A stretch of 64,000 nt of DNA from Leptolyngbya sp. NIES-3755 (GCA_001548435.1 AP017308.1:248001-312000), one strand, 5' to 3'. Counted from the first letter of the stretch, positions 54,833-64,000 are shown. Program-made: numbers and translations. The notes: generated from the letters alone by a model not told the origin.

Positions 54833-55927
54833 TCAACTGGTGAACCGCCAACCATAAGCAAACAACCAGGAACCGATCGCGCCACCCGTAAAGAAAATCA
54901 CCATATAGATCGTGGTTAAGCGGTTGTGAATTTCGATCGGTAAACTATAAATCTTTGCTTTATTCGAGATCTGTCCTGCCTGCGTTCCTAAATCCAATAA
55001 GACCGCGCCTAGAATCAATCCCCAAAGCGTTGTATAAAACTGACAGAGAATCAGAAGCGCGATCGCAAAAAGCCCGATCGCAATTTTCAGCATCAAACGC
55101 GAACTGGTCTGATCCGTCATTCGTCCCAACCAGGGAGAAGCCGTCGCGCTAATCATTCCAACTAAGCCGAACAATCCTGCAACTTCACTGTGAAATTCAA
55201 AGGGTGGACGTTCTAATACAAAAGGCAATACTGCCCAGAATCCGCTATAAGACGCAAATAAAACTGCTCCTGCAATCGATCGCTGTCTCAATGCAGAATG
55301 TTCTGCGAGTAGCATCGGTAACGATCGCAATAATCCAAAATATGAAATCTCAATCGCTGAAGGTAATGTAGAAGGTAATTGTTTCAGCAGCACAAATCCC
55401 AATGTGATCATCAACGCTGCGGCAATCCAAAAGATCGATCGCCATCCAAAAGATCCACCCGCCAATCCACCCGCAACGCGACCCAAAATAATTCCAACCA
55501 ATAACCCGCTCATCACCGTTCCAACAATTCGCCCGCGTTGTTCTGCATCCGCCAACTGTGCTGCGAATGGGATGAGCAACTGAGGAACTACCGCTGTCAG
55601 TCCGATCGCACAACTCGCTGCCAAGAGTCCATTCAATCCTGGAGAAATCGCCGCCAGAATTAACGCGATCGCATTCAATCCACTTAATCCAACGATCAAC
55701 TTTCTTCGATCAACTCGATCGCCTAATGGCACGAACAATAAAAGTCCGATCGCATAAGCAATCTGAGTCAGCGTTGGAATGGCACTCACCTCAGAAACAG
55801 AAATATTGAGATCCGTACTGATCAGTGCTAAAAGTGGCTGATTGTAATAGAGACTACCGATCGAGATTGTACAAGCGATCGTAATGAGCCAAAGGGTATT
55901 GTGTCGAAGGGGTATAGCTTGATTCAT
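54833..55927 (-). CDS. MFS transporter (drug-efflux type)
   Basis: This 364-residue protein has about 12 membrane helices and the MFS motif A-like GDRVDRRKLIVGLSG in the first loop, with QPLLALISTDLNISVSEVSA at the N terminus. It resembles YnfM/Bcr-type transporters. Substrate unknown. Three GTATAC palindromes lie upstream, suggesting regulated expression. Confidence 0.85.
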   Translation of the reverse strand: MNQAIPLRHNTLWLITIACTISIGSLYYNQPLLALISTDLNISVSEVSAIPTLTQIAYAIGLLLFVPLGDRVDRRKLIVGLSGLNAIALILAAISPGLNGLLAASCAIGLTAVVPQLLIPFAAQLADAEQRGRIVGTVMSGLLVGIILGRVAGGLAGGSFGWRSIFWIAAALMITLGFVLLKQLPSTLPSAIEISYFGLLRSLPMLLAEHSALRQRSIAGAVLFASYSGFWAVLPFVLERPPFEFHSEVAGLFGLVGMISATASPWLGRMTDQTSSRLMLKIAIGLFAIALLILCQFYTTLWGLILGAVLLDLGTQAGQISNKAKIYSLPIEIHNRLTTIYMVIFFTGGAIGSWLFAYGWRFTS

Positions 55928-55973
55928 AAATTCTATCGGGGTAAGGGAAGGCTCTTTTTACCGCAAGAGTATC

Positions 55974-56039
55974 CTGTATACAGCGAAATGAAGCAGTATA
56001 CTTTAACACCGATTCTGGACGAAGAGCATACTGTATACA
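55974..56039 (-). promoter_or_regulatory. GTATAC operator-like repeats upstream of the MFS gene
   Basis: CTGTATACAG at 55974-55983, AGTATACT at 55995-56002 and CTGTATACA at 56031-56039 are palindromes sharing GTATAC. The first two are centred 20 bp apart, two helical turns. Confidence 0.55.
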
Positions 56040-56204
56040 AATAGACCTTCTGCCTAGAGAACTCACCCCTCTAGAGAGAGGAGTTTAAAAAAGTCTTTAT
56101 TTATTAATTAAAAATAAAATACTTAAAACAATTTTGTTTAATCTAAAAAACAGGGATGCACAGTTCGCGAATAAGTCAATCCTGTGCATAGAGGTTTTAC
56201 AATA

Positions 56205-56939
56205 ATGCCTAAGACTGTGGTTCTCCATGCTTATCGAGGCGGATCTGGCACATCTACATTGACTGCAAATATTGCTGTCTTACTTGCGATGCGTGGAGCA
56301 CGAGTCGGCGTGATTGATGCGGACTTTTATACTCCTGGATTGCATCTATTATTTGGGATTACAGGTGATGCCCTCGCTCGATCGTTCAACATTGCCTATT
56401 TACAACAAGAGCAACCGATCACAGAACTCGCTTACGATGCCACTCATTTATTAAGCGATCGAGGTCGATTATTCGTCATTCCTTCCAGCATCACGCTCAC
56501 CCAAACGCTGAAGAAAAGCTACGACCCGATCCAACTCAAACAAGGTAGCCAGCAATTCATTCGAGCGTTTGATCTGGACTATTTACTGATTGACACTTAT
56601 CCGGGAATGGATACATCGTGGGTCACCTTTGCGAATCAGGTTTTGCTCGTAATGCGTCCAGATCAGCAAGACTTTCAAGGAACCGCCATGCTGACGACCG
56701 CATTAAAAGGATTTGGGGGTTCAGTGCAAGTGATTCTGAATCAAGTTGTGGATCGATCGCAGGTTCAGAGCTTGAGAAATCAAGTCGAACGGGCTTATCG
56801 AATTCCGGTTGCAGGTGCATTCGAGTGGATGCCCGAAATGGCGCAAATTGGCAGCAGTCGATTATTCTGCTTACAGTATCCAGAACATCCATTCACCATT
56901 TCGATGCGATCGCTGAGTACTCAAATCGTGAGTAATTGA
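56205..56939 (+). CDS. MinD/ParA-like protein with altered P-loop
   Basis: This 244-residue protein follows the MinD/ParA fold: VVLHAYRGGSGTSTLTANIAV, then VGVIDADFYTPGLHLLFG and DYLLIDTYPGMD. In the deviant Walker A motif the first lysine is Arg (R11) and the P-loop lysine is Thr (T16, codon ACA), so ATP hydrolysis may be lost. The ATG at 56205 has GAGG upstream. No partner (MinC/E or ParB) lies nearby. Confidence 0.75.
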   Translation: MPKTVVLHAYRGGSGTSTLTANIAVLLAMRGARVGVIDADFYTPGLHLLFGITGDALARSFNIAYLQQEQPITELAYDATHLLSDRGRLFVIPSSITLTQTLKKSYDPIQLKQGSQQFIRAFDLDYLLIDTYPGMDTSWVTFANQVLLVMRPDQQDFQGTAMLTTALKGFGGSVQVILNQVVDRSQVQSLRNQVERAYRIPVAGAFEWMPEMAQIGSSRLFCLQYPEHPFTISMRSLSTQIVSN

Positions 56940-57055
56940 TACAAGATATAGAGATTCTTGAAGGTTTCGGGCGGGATAACCCATTAGAATATCAATGGAT
57001 GCTTCGCGTCTGAGATAGCATTAGTCACTCTCGTTTTTAGGAAGGTTCGGGCGAC

Positions 57056-57529
57056 ATGGCACTTTTGACCACTGGTGGACAATTGATCAAAGACCTGGAA
57101 ACTCACGGCGCGATCGCGGCTTATGTGCCGCTCGAAGGTGGCTTTGAGGGTCGGTATCGTCGTCGAATTCGCACCGCAGGCTACAAATCTCTCAGCATTA
57201 CCGCACGAGGATTAGGGGATGTGGCAGCGTATTTGACTGGAGTGCATGGCGTTCGTCCCGCTCACTTGGGTAAGAAAAGTACGGGATCGGGAGCGGCAGT
57301 GGGGTATACCTATTTCATTCCGCCGATCGTGACGACGCAGATCGAGCAGTTGCCTCCGAAATCAAAGGGACTGTTGCTCTGGATTATCGAAGGGCACATT
57401 CTATCGAGCCAAGAGCTTGAGTATTTGGCGAATTTGCCGAAGATTGAACCGCGTGTGAAGGTTGTGATCGAAGTGGGCGGAGAGCGATATTTCCGTTGGC
57501 AACCGTTGGCACAGGTGATTGCAGCGTAG
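57056..57529 (+). CDS. ndhN: NAD(P)H-quinone oxidoreductase subunit N
   Basis: The 157-residue protein is a clear NdhN, starting MALLTTGGQLIKDLE and with GVRPAHLGKKSTGSGAAVGY and the PRVKVVIEVGGERYFRW end. It is a peripheral subunit of the NDH-1 complex on the thylakoid, needed for cyclic electron flow and respiration. It is single, between the MinD-like gene and psaD. Confidence 0.95.
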   Translation: MALLTTGGQLIKDLETHGAIAAYVPLEGGFEGRYRRRIRTAGYKSLSITARGLGDVAAYLTGVHGVRPAHLGKKSTGSGAAVGYTYFIPPIVTTQIEQLPPKSKGLLLWIIEGHILSSQELEYLANLPKIEPRVKVVIEVGGERYFRWQPLAQVIAA

Positions 57530-57618
57530 TTTTTGTCTAATCCTTCGCCAAGCATGTCCCATAGGCATTAGAAGTACAATCTAGTGTTTGTGGGATATTG
57601 TGTATTTTCTAGCAATGT

Positions 57619-57738
57619 AGCTTTAACGAAATTTGAAATCAATCCGTCTTCACTCTGCAAAGAAACTTGAAATAATCCGCGCTCGAACGGAGTGTGAAAC
57701 CTGCCCCTATTAACAACTGTTACGGTTTCGTTAAAGCT
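57619..57738. repeat. 13-bp perfect inverted repeat upstream of psaD
   Basis: AGCTTTAACGAAA at 57619-57631 is the exact inverse of TTTCGTTAAAGCT at 57726-57738, with 94 bp between. The right arm lies in the likely psaD promoter/leader, next to a TTACGG...GTTAAA half-repeat. Confidence 0.8.
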
Positions 57739-57786
57739 GTAAACACCCGGTGATAGGATGCCTAAAAACGTTTAGAGCGAGACCTT

Positions 57787-58209
57787 ATGTCAGAGACTCT
57801 TACTGGACAAGCACCTTTGTTCGGAGGCAGTACAGGCGGACTGCTGACCAAAGCCCTAATTGAAGAAAAATATGCCATCACATGGAGCAGCCCCAAAGAG
57901 CAAGTCTTTGAGATGCCGATGGGTGGTGCAGCCAAGATGCGCCAAGGCGACAACTTGCTGTATTTAGCTAGAAAGGAGCATTGCCTTGCTTTGGGTGGAC
58001 AACTTCGCACGAAGTTCAAAATCACCAACTACAAGGTCTATCGCATTTTCCCCGATGGCGAAATTCAGTATCTGCACCCCAATGATGGTGTCTTCCCTGA
58101 GAAGGTCAATCCGGGTCGTGTTGCAGTGAACAGTGTTCCTCGCAATATCGGTTCCAACCCCGAACCTGCGAAGTCGAAATTCAGCGGTCGCAAACCCTAC
58201 GATCCTTAA
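57787..58209 (+). CDS. psaD: Photosystem I reaction-centre subunit II
   Basis: This 140-residue PsaD matches in start ([16 protein letters not shown]), core ([20 protein letters not shown]) and end ([20 protein letters not shown]). It sits on the stromal side of PSI and docks ferredoxin. It is highly conserved. A strong terminator follows. Expression should be light-regulated. Confidence 0.98.
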   Translation: MSETLTGQAPLFGGSTGGLLTKALIEEKYAITWSSPKEQVFEMPMGGAAKMRQGDNLLYLARKEHCLALGGQLRTKFKITNYKVYRIFPDGEIQYLHPNDGVFPEKVNPGRVAVNSVPRNIGSNPEPAKSKFSGRKPYDP

Positions 58210-58234
58210 TTTCGATCGTCGCAATTGTGCTTTG

Positions 58235-58278
58235 AGGAGCCAGATTTTAGCCTACCCGGTTAAAGTTTGGCTCCTTTT
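58235..58278 (+). terminator. psaD terminator
   Basis: AGGAGCCA (58235-58242) pairs with TGGCTCCT (58268-58275) before TTT. Confidence 0.8.
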
Positions 58279-58296
58279 GCTTGCTGATTCGAGCAC

Positions 58297-58330
58297 AAAA
58301 AAATGCCCTGATCTGAATCGATCGAGGCAC
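58297..58330 (-). terminator. Terminator of the RND operon
   Basis: TGCC (58304-58307) pairs with GGCA (58326-58329) plus inner GATC pairs. On the minus strand seven T follow. Confidence 0.55.
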
Positions 58331-58337
58331 CTTTTGT

Positions 58338-61300
58338 TTAAGCAATCCCGTCTTGAGAGGCTTTCGGAACCGATACCGTTTCCTTGACTGGCGGAACCGA
58401 TCGCTTTGTTCGAGATTTTTTCCGCATCATTCCACTCAATCCTCCGTCTGTCCATCGGTGCAACAAGATGTAGAAGCACGGAATCAGGAACAGAGTGAGC
58501 AAGGTGGACAATGATAGTCCAGAGAAGACCACAATTCCCAAAGGTTGAAGAAATTCGCTCCCTTCGCCTAATCCGAGTGCCAGTGGGAATACACCCAGAA
58601 CGGTTGTAACGGTCGTCATCAAGATTGGACGTAAGCGTTCTGGAGCCGCTTTGAGAATGGACGATCGACGATCGAGTCCTTCATTTTTATAAATCTCGTT
58701 CGCGGTCTCCACCATGATGATCGCGTTGTTCACTACAATTCCGACGAGCAAGACTGCTCCGACGACGACTGTTGCACCGATCGCGGTTTGAGTCAGGAAC
58801 AATCCGATAATGCCACCGGACAATGCCAGCGGAATCGTGAACATGATCACTAAAGGATCAATCAGAGAGTTGTACTGAACTGCCATCACGACGAAGACCA
58901 AGAATGCAGCCAATCCGCCCAAGACAGGTAATGCTTCTTGCAATTGTCTGTTACTTTCAGCCGCACTACTCGGTAAGCGAGAAATCCCTTCAGGAAGTTG
59001 AACACCTTGAATAATACGATCGACTTCCGCCAAAGCATCTCCTAAACTTGCGCCTTGGTTCAACGTTCCAGCAATTTGGAAGACTTGTCGCTGGTTGATT
59101 CGCTGAATTTGTCCCGGTGCTTGTCCTGTCCGAATATTCGCAACATCGCTTAGACGAACGATTTGATTGTCGCTAGTAAACAAGGGAATGCGTCCGACTT
59201 GGGAAGCGTTCTGAATTGCTTCTTCGTTTAATTCCACACGAACATCGACTAGACGGTTTCCGCGTTGAATTTGAGTCGGAACGGTTCCCTCGATCGCGGT
59301 TTGAATGGTTTCTCCAACGGCGAGGGTATTCAGTCCGAGTTCTGCGGAGCGTTCTCGATCGCGTTCGATCTGGATTTCGGGCTGACGTTGATCCGCGTCT
59401 GGACGATATCGTGCGAGGGATGCCTGAGAAAGTGCGCCGATTACTTGTCGTCCTGCGGCTTCGAGTTGATTGAGATCCTGACCTTGCAAGATTACGTCAA
59501 TTTCTGCACCCCGAACCGGAGAGTTATTGAGAATCAGACCTCGAACTTGTCCCGGACTCAATCGCAGAGTCACATCGACTAAGTTGAGCCGCTGAAATTC
59601 TCGGTTCACTTTCTCGACGTATTCTTCAACATCGGTTCCTTTCTTCAAGGTGATATTGCTAGAGGCGCGGAGCGGGTTTTCGCTCGTACTGTTACCGAAC
59701 AAGAAACCCCCCACGGTTGAGAAAACGTACTCGGTTTCGGGTTGAGCTTGAATAATCTTGTCTACTTCCTGCATGACTCGCCGACTCGAATCGATCGGTG
59801 TTCCAGGAGGAAATTGAGCAAATAAGTTCGCTTGTCCAGTACTAATTCGCGGCAGAATTTCTTGCGGAATGCGACCTGCCATCCAGAGACCGCTACCCCC
59901 CAGAATGAGAACGGTTAATGCGATCGCAAGAATCGGTCGGAGTGTTAGTTTCGCTAAGAAATTCCCATAGCTCCGAGTTGCGCCTTTCAACCGTCGATCG
60001 AACTCTCGGAATAGCCAGAAGCGGTTCAAGCCGCTCGACTTCCGAATCGTTAACAATCGCGATGCCAACATGGGTACGATCGTGATTGCAACAATCAACG
60101 AAGCGCCAACTGCAAAACAGATCGTTAGAATTAATTCGTTGAACAATAGTGCGATAAATCCGCCAACTAATACGAATGGCAAGACTGAAACTAAGTTTGT
60201 CGTAGCAGAAGCGACTAGAGCCGATTCCATCTCGCGGCTACTATCTTCGACTAAAGCGATCGTTGATCCTTTCGATTGTCCATCCTGTGTCAGCGTACTC
60301 CCAGTACTTTGATCAATTCCAGCCCGTTTATAAATGTTTTCTAGAATCACCACGGAAGCGTCTACGGATTGTCCCACGCTCACCGCTAATCCTGCCAAAC
60401 TAAAGATATTGAGCGAGAAACCACTAAATCGCATTACTGTGATTGCAATCAGCGTACAAAGTGGAATCGTGAGACTGATAATAAAGGTTTGTCTGAGTGA
60501 TCCCAAGAATAATAAAACTGATGCTGCCGCGAGTAATGCTCCAAGTGCTGCGGATTGAATCACGCTATCGAGCGAAGATTGAATGAAAGTCGATTCATCT
60601 AGTGTGGGAAGAAGCTGCATATCTTGGGGAATTACACCCGATCGACGAAGTTCCTCGATCCGCTGCTTCACGCCCTGTACCACTTGAATCGTATTCGCAT
60701 CCGGTTGTTTCTGAACACTCACTCTAACCGCAGGCTGACCGTTCAGGTTCACGAATACTCGCTGCTTCTGAGTGCCATCATTCACCTGAGCAAAATCGCG
60801 GAGATAAACCCGATCTTGGGGGGCTGGTGTTGTTGATTCCGTTGCAGTTCCCGTTGCAGTTTCCGTTGTAGAAGTTGCGGTTTGTTGAGCCGCGACAGGA
60901 AACGATAAATTCTCAATTTCTGCGGCATCTCTGAATCGCCCGATCGTTCTCGTCAGCGGTTCAGAATTTCTGCCTAGAATCCGACCCCCAGAAATGTCTT
61001 GGTTCGTTTGCTCCAATTCCTGAAGAACGCTATTCAATCCAACGCCTAAAGCTTGAAGTCGATCGAGATCTACAATCACTCGAACTTCTTCCTCCACTCC
61101 ACCCGCCACATCAACGGCTGCGACTCCTTCGACAACGCCCAATTCTCTCGATAGTTCTTCATCTGCAAAGACTCGCAGATCAACTACTTCAGAGGACTGC
61201 GAAGTGACTGCAAACTCATACACCGGAAGCTGAGACGGATCAACTTTGAATAGCGTCGGTTCTTCGATCGTATCGGGTAAGTTTCCCCGCGCTCGGTTAA

Positions 61301-61664
61301 ATGCCGCAGTCGCATCATTCAAAGCTTGGTCAATGTTCCCACCGGGTTGAAAAAACAAGTCCACACTGACTTGCCCTTCACGAGTTTGAGAATAAACTTG
61401 CACCACGCCTTCAGTTGCAGAGAGCGCTTCCTCAAGTGGACGAGTCACTTCATCAACTGCGACATCTGGAGAAATCCCAGGGGATTGGACTCGAACGCCA
61501 ATTCGCGGATACGTGATCGAGGGAAGTAAATCGACTTGAAGACTAGAAAGAAAATACAGACCAATGACGATCGCGGTAATCGTGATCATTAATGTGCCGA
61601 TATGTTGACGAATCGCGGTCGCACTGATGCTAAATCCGCGAGGTCGAGAAGGCTGCATAGTCAT
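58338..61664 (-). CDS. RND-type efflux transporter permease (HAE1)
   Basis: This 1108-residue permease has two halves, each with large periplasmic loops and about six membrane helices. Membrane segments include VLLFLGSLRQTFIISLTIPL and FTIPLALSGGIIGLFLTQTA, with the RND motif LAGLAVSVGQSVDASVVILE. It pumps hydrophobic compounds or ions out with proton energy, together with the adaptor encoded just upstream. No outer-membrane TolC gene is near. Substrate unknown. Confidence 0.92.
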   Translation of the reverse strand: MTMQPSRPRGFSISATAIRQHIGTLMITITAIVIGLYFLSSLQVDLLPSITYPRIGVRVQSPGISPDVAVDEVTRPLEEALSATEGVVQVYSQTREGQVSVDLFFQPGGNIDQALNDATAAFNRARGNLPDTIEEPTLFKVDPSQLPVYEFAVTSQSSEVVDLRVFADEELSRELGVVEGVAAVDVAGGVEEEVRVIVDLDRLQALGVGLNSVLQELEQTNQDISGGRILGRNSEPLTRTIGRFRDAAEIENLSFPVAAQQTATSTTETATGTATESTTPAPQDRVYLRDFAQVNDGTQKQRVFVNLNGQPAVRVSVQKQPDANTIQVVQGVKQRIEELRRSGVIPQDMQLLPTLDESTFIQSSLDSVIQSAALGALLAAASVLLFLGSLRQTFIISLTIPLCTLIAITVMRFSGFSLNIFSLAGLAVSVGQSVDASVVILENIYKRAGIDQSTGSTLTQDGQSKGSTIALVEDSSREMESALVASATTNLVSVLPFVLVGGFIALLFNELILTICFAVGASLIVAITIVPMLASRLLTIRKSSGLNRFWLFREFDRRLKGATRSYGNFLAKLTLRPILAIALTVLILGGSGLWMAGRIPQEILPRISTGQANLFAQFPPGTPIDSSRRVMQEVDKIIQAQPETEYVFSTVGGFLFGNSTSENPLRASSNITLKKGTDVEEYVEKVNREFQRLNLVDVTLRLSPGQVRGLILNNSPVRGAEIDVILQGQDLNQLEAAGRQVIGALSQASLARYRPDADQRQPEIQIERDRERSAELGLNTLAVGETIQTAIEGTVPTQIQRGNRLVDVRVELNEEAIQNASQVGRIPLFTSDNQIVRLSDVANIRTGQAPGQIQRINQRQVFQIAGTLNQGASLGDALAEVDRIIQGVQLPEGISRLPSSAAESNRQLQEALPVLGGLAAFLVFVVMAVQYNSLIDPLVIMFTIPLALSGGIIGLFLTQTAIGATVVVGAVLLVGIVVNNAIIMVETANEIYKNEGLDRRSSILKAAPERLRPILMTTVTTVLGVFPLALGLGEGSEFLQPLGIVVFSGLSLSTLLTLFLIPCFYILLHRWTDGGLSGMMRKKSRTKRSVPPVKETVSVPKASQDGIA

Positions 61665-61670
61665 AAAGCT

Positions 61671-62984
61671 CTATCCTTGCTGCGATAAAATGCTCAACCG
61701 AACGGGCGCACCCGCTTCTAACTTTCCGCTACTACGAACGACGATCGTTTCCCCTGCATTCACACCCGACAGAATTTCGACTTGTCCATTCGCCCGATTG
61801 CCGAGTTGCACTTGTCTGGGGCTAACGGTGGCTTGCTCACCCGATCGATTCACAACATAAACCGTGGCAGTTCTTTGCTGCTCTTGATTTTGCTGTGCTT
61901 GACCTTGCTGCTGTCCAGGTCGCTGTCCAATCTGAGTCGCACCTTCTGGAACGACCACGCGCTGAGATTGTGTTGCTTGAAAGGTGACTCGTGCTAACAA
62001 TCCGCTGCCAATTCTGCCATTCGGATTCGGAATGGTCACTTCAACTGGAATCAATCGCGCTCTAGTTTCTGCTGCTGGAGAAATCCGTGTTACCGTTCCA
62101 GCTAAAGTTTGATTCGGTAGAGCATCTAAGCGAACTTGTGCTCTTTGACCTTCTCGAATGTTGGCAAATTCTCGTTCTGAGACTTGTACTTGAACTTTAA
62201 CTTGACTAAAATCACCCAATCGTAATACTTCTGTTCCGGCTTGTGCAAGGTTTCCAGGTTCGGTTGGACGGGCTAAGACGGAACCCGTTACAGGTGAAGT
62301 CAGAACACTAAAAGACTGTCTTTCTCGTTCTTGATTCACGATCGCTTGTTGTGCCGTAATTCTTCTTGCTGAAGCTGAAACTGCTTGCTGTCGAGTTGCT
62401 ACCTGTTTTTCTGCCGATCGTAAAGCTTGTTCTGCGGTTCCGACCGCCGTTCTTGCAGTTTCGGCTTGCTGTTCTGAGATTGCACCTTGTCGAAAAAGTT
62501 GCGCCTGTCTTTCATAGTCCGATCGAGCTTGTTGCAGTTCCAACCGCGTCCGTTCTACTTGAGTTCGAGCTTCTTCGACTTCGGCTTGCAAACTTGCGAC
62601 TTCTGATTCTCGTGCCGCCACTTCTGCCTCTGCTTGTGCGACCGATGAATTCGCGATCGTGCCATCCAATCGAGCGACCACCTGACCCGATTGCACCGAG
62701 TCCCCCACATTCACGCTAATGTCTGTGATTCTGCCTTCGGCTTGCGATCGCAGTGAAATTTCTCGGAAAGGTCGTGTGGTTCCAGTGTAAGTTTGTTCTT
62801 CGTTCAGGCTACCAGTCTCAGCAACAGCCGTATCGACTGCAACCGCGCCTCCCTGCTGATTCTGCGGATTAGGTTGTTGTTGAGCATCGCCCGCTGGAAT
62901 CAGATTGCAGCCACCCAGTAAGAGTACTCCAGCGAGTCCGAGATGGCTGAGCGTTAAGCGGGCAGGAATCGGAAGTCGCATCAT
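61671..62984 (-). CDS. RND efflux periplasmic adaptor lipoprotein
   Basis: A protein of about 437 residues with a lipoprotein signal (LGLAGVLLLGGC) and a biotinyl-lipoyl-like domain. A long helical hairpin follows (EAEVAARESEVASLQAEVEE) with a beta-barrel (FSVLTSPVTGSVLARP). It spans the periplasm, linking the permease to an outer-membrane channel. The gene is 6 bp from the permease gene, so one operon. I take the double ATG at 62984/62981 over a GTG at 62996. Confidence 0.9.
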   Translation of the reverse strand: MMRLPIPARLTLSHLGLAGVLLLGGCNLIPAGDAQQQPNPQNQQGGAVAVDTAVAETGSLNEEQTYTGTTRPFREISLRSQAEGRITDISVNVGDSVQSGQVVARLDGTIANSSVAQAEAEVAARESEVASLQAEVEEARTQVERTRLELQQARSDYERQAQLFRQGAISEQQAETARTAVGTAEQALRSAEKQVATRQQAVSASARRITAQQAIVNQERERQSFSVLTSPVTGSVLARPTEPGNLAQAGTEVLRLGDFSQVKVQVQVSEREFANIREGQRAQVRLDALPNQTLAGTVTRISPAAETRARLIPVEVTIPNPNGRIGSGLLARVTFQATQSQRVVVPEGATQIGQRPGQQQGQAQQNQEQQRTATVYVVNRSGEQATVSPRQVQLGNRANGQVEILSGVNAGETIVVRSSGKLEAGAPVRLSILSQQG

Positions 62985-63196
62985 GACGAATAGCACGTTG
63001 GCGCGAATTAACCTTCACAGTATTTAATATTTTGTGTTCTAACTGTATCAACCCAAAGGCTGAAGTTACGCAAAACCGTAAGAGTGAACTGCGATCGCTA
63101 TTTCTCCCAAAAGAGTGACGAATTCCGAAGGCAGATTGCAAGAATCGAATCAGGTGTGAGAGAAATTGTTGCAATTCTTGAAGAGGACGAAAGATT

Positions 63197-63514
63197 ATGG
63201 CAGATTCAGTTCGGACGATTGATGTTGATACAACGATCGCAGCGCTTCAACAAGGCTTGACATCGATTCCGGTCGAACAAGCGATCGCGGTGATCGAAAG
63301 CTGGCAGCAACAGCTTCAAGGAACCGATTTAGCTGAAGATCTAGGTGATTTGAAAGCAGCACTGCAACAAGGCGACGCAAGTATGATTTCGCAGATCTTG
63401 ATTGATCTGGGTGAAGATACTTCCGAAGCCGCAGCAGATGCCACTGGAGATGTCGCGGTGAAAGTCGAACAGTTAGGCGAATTGCTGTCACAAGCAGGCG
63501 AATCGTTAGCGTAA
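63197..63514 (+). CDS. Small helical hypothetical protein
   Basis: This 105-residue acidic protein is almost all helix (AIAALQQGLTSIPVEQAIAV, LGDLKAALQQGDASMISQIL). No signal, no cysteine. Family unknown to me. It lies divergent from the RND operon across 212 bp. Confidence 0.65.
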   Translation: MADSVRTIDVDTTIAALQQGLTSIPVEQAIAVIESWQQQLQGTDLAEDLGDLKAALQQGDASMISQILIDLGEDTSEAAADATGDVAVKVEQLGELLSQAGESLA

Positions 63515-63618
63515 TTGATATTGGGTAGGGGCAATTTCGCCTCTACCTCTTTTTCCTTGGAACGTGCTTCTTCTGAAATGGAATTGAATACTGTGCGGAT
63601 TATTTTGAGGAGAAATCA

Positions 63619-64000
63619 ATGCTACGAAAACTAGGCTTATGGCTGATCTGGCTTGGGTTTATTGTTTATGTACTTTGGTTCGCTCCCCCTTTAAATATCC
63701 AATTACCCTACTTATTAAATCCAGTCGCAATCTCCGCCTTCAGCATGGTTGGAATCTGGCTTTTAATCTATAGCTGTCTGATCTTTGCAGACGGCAGAAT
63801 GCAGCGAATTCCAGCTTGGGGATTTATGTTGGCATCGATCGCATCCGGTACGATCGGTTTAATTCCCTATCTTGCTCTACGCGAACCAAATGACCAATTT
63901 TCAGGCGAGAAAGATCCTGGGTTAGCACTACTCGATTCAAAAGCGACAGGAATTGTGCTGACGATTAGCACGATCGCTATCTTGATATTCGCGATCGCAT
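63619..64000 (+). CDS. Multi-pass membrane protein, cut by the window end
   Basis: An ATG at 63619, with GAGGAGA upstream (63607-63613), opens a frame of 127 codons to the edge. It has hydrophobic segments near residues 6-23, 36-55 and 62-80, and a fourth starting near 112. Shape suggests a small integral membrane protein; I do not recognise the family. Confidence 0.7.
   Translation, partial: MLRKLGLWLIWLGFIVYVLWFAPPLNIQLPYLLNPVAISAFSMVGIWLLIYSCLIFADGRMQRIPAWGFMLASIASGTIGLIPYLALREPNDQFSGEKDPGLALLDSKATGIVLTISTIAILIFAIA

Noticed and set aside
1-64000. CRISPR array, tRNA or rRNA genes
   Set aside because: No regularly spaced repeats and no tRNA-like cloverleaf or rRNA sequence were seen by eye; a tRNAscan or Rfam run would settle this.

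Overview
The window looks like chromosomal DNA of a cyanobacterium, probably a Leptolyngbya-like filamentous one. It carries psaD (photosystem I subunit II), ndhN (NDH-1 subunit N), a CAAD-domain protein and the cyanobacterial 2-oxoglutarate decarboxylase / succinic semialdehyde dehydrogenase pair. GCGATCGC-type (HIP1) octamers are scattered throughout. Genus placement is inference. No rRNA, tRNA or CRISPR array was recognised.

Layout. 0-6.4 kb: two small coupled genes, the TCA-cycle bypass pair, a lone receiver domain, small conserved genes. 6.4-11.3 kb: a 897-aa NACHT/HEAT NTPase, an aldehyde dehydrogenase, a 2-Cys peroxiredoxin. 11.3-25.5 kb: htpG, a coupled histidine kinase/LuxR-type regulator pair, an MscS-like channel, a geranylgeranyl-reductase-like flavoprotein, a PhyH-like dioxygenase, a membrane alpha/beta hydrolase, and a Tat-exported PhoX phosphatase with a Pho-box-like repeat. 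25.8-30.8 kb: a two-gene unit of an Hsp70/actin-like ATPase followed by a large SNF2 helicase. 30.8-36.3 kb: DedA, a STAS protein, a thioredoxin-reductase-like enzyme coupled to a coiled-coil protein, a PilP-like lipoprotein, a small gene remnant and an RsmB-like RNA methyltransferase.

The most unusual locus is 36.3-42.1 kb: a five-gene minus-strand operon of a YaaA/DUF6884-like protein, a NurA nuclease, a HerA ATPase, a tRNA-guanine-transglycosylase/DpdA-like enzyme and a PD-(D/E)XK nuclease. It combines a base-exchange fold with an end-resection motor and a restriction-type nuclease, so it is a candidate DNA-modification or defence system. Its nurA reading frame starts by ATGA overlap with the upstream gene but has an in-frame amber codon at codon 21, and carries an 18-bp tandem duplication further in, so the system may be decaying or may use an internal GTG start.

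42.2-53 kb: a methyltransferase, an SH3b repeat protein, a HEAT-repeat protein, a Uma2-family gene split by a complete 1261-bp insertion sequence (16-bp perfect inverted repeats, TTAC duplication), a PRC/DUF2382/CAAD stress-type cluster, a Spy/CpxP-like protein with a YoaK-like membrane protein, and a 0.4-kb IS200/IS605-type element lacking tnpA and tnpB but rich in RNA-like structure. 53-64 kb: an NCS2 nucleobase permease and an MFS transporter with shared GTATAC motifs, a MinD/ParA-like protein lacking the P-loop lysine, ndhN, psaD, an RND efflux permease/adaptor pair, and two small genes, the last cut by the window end.
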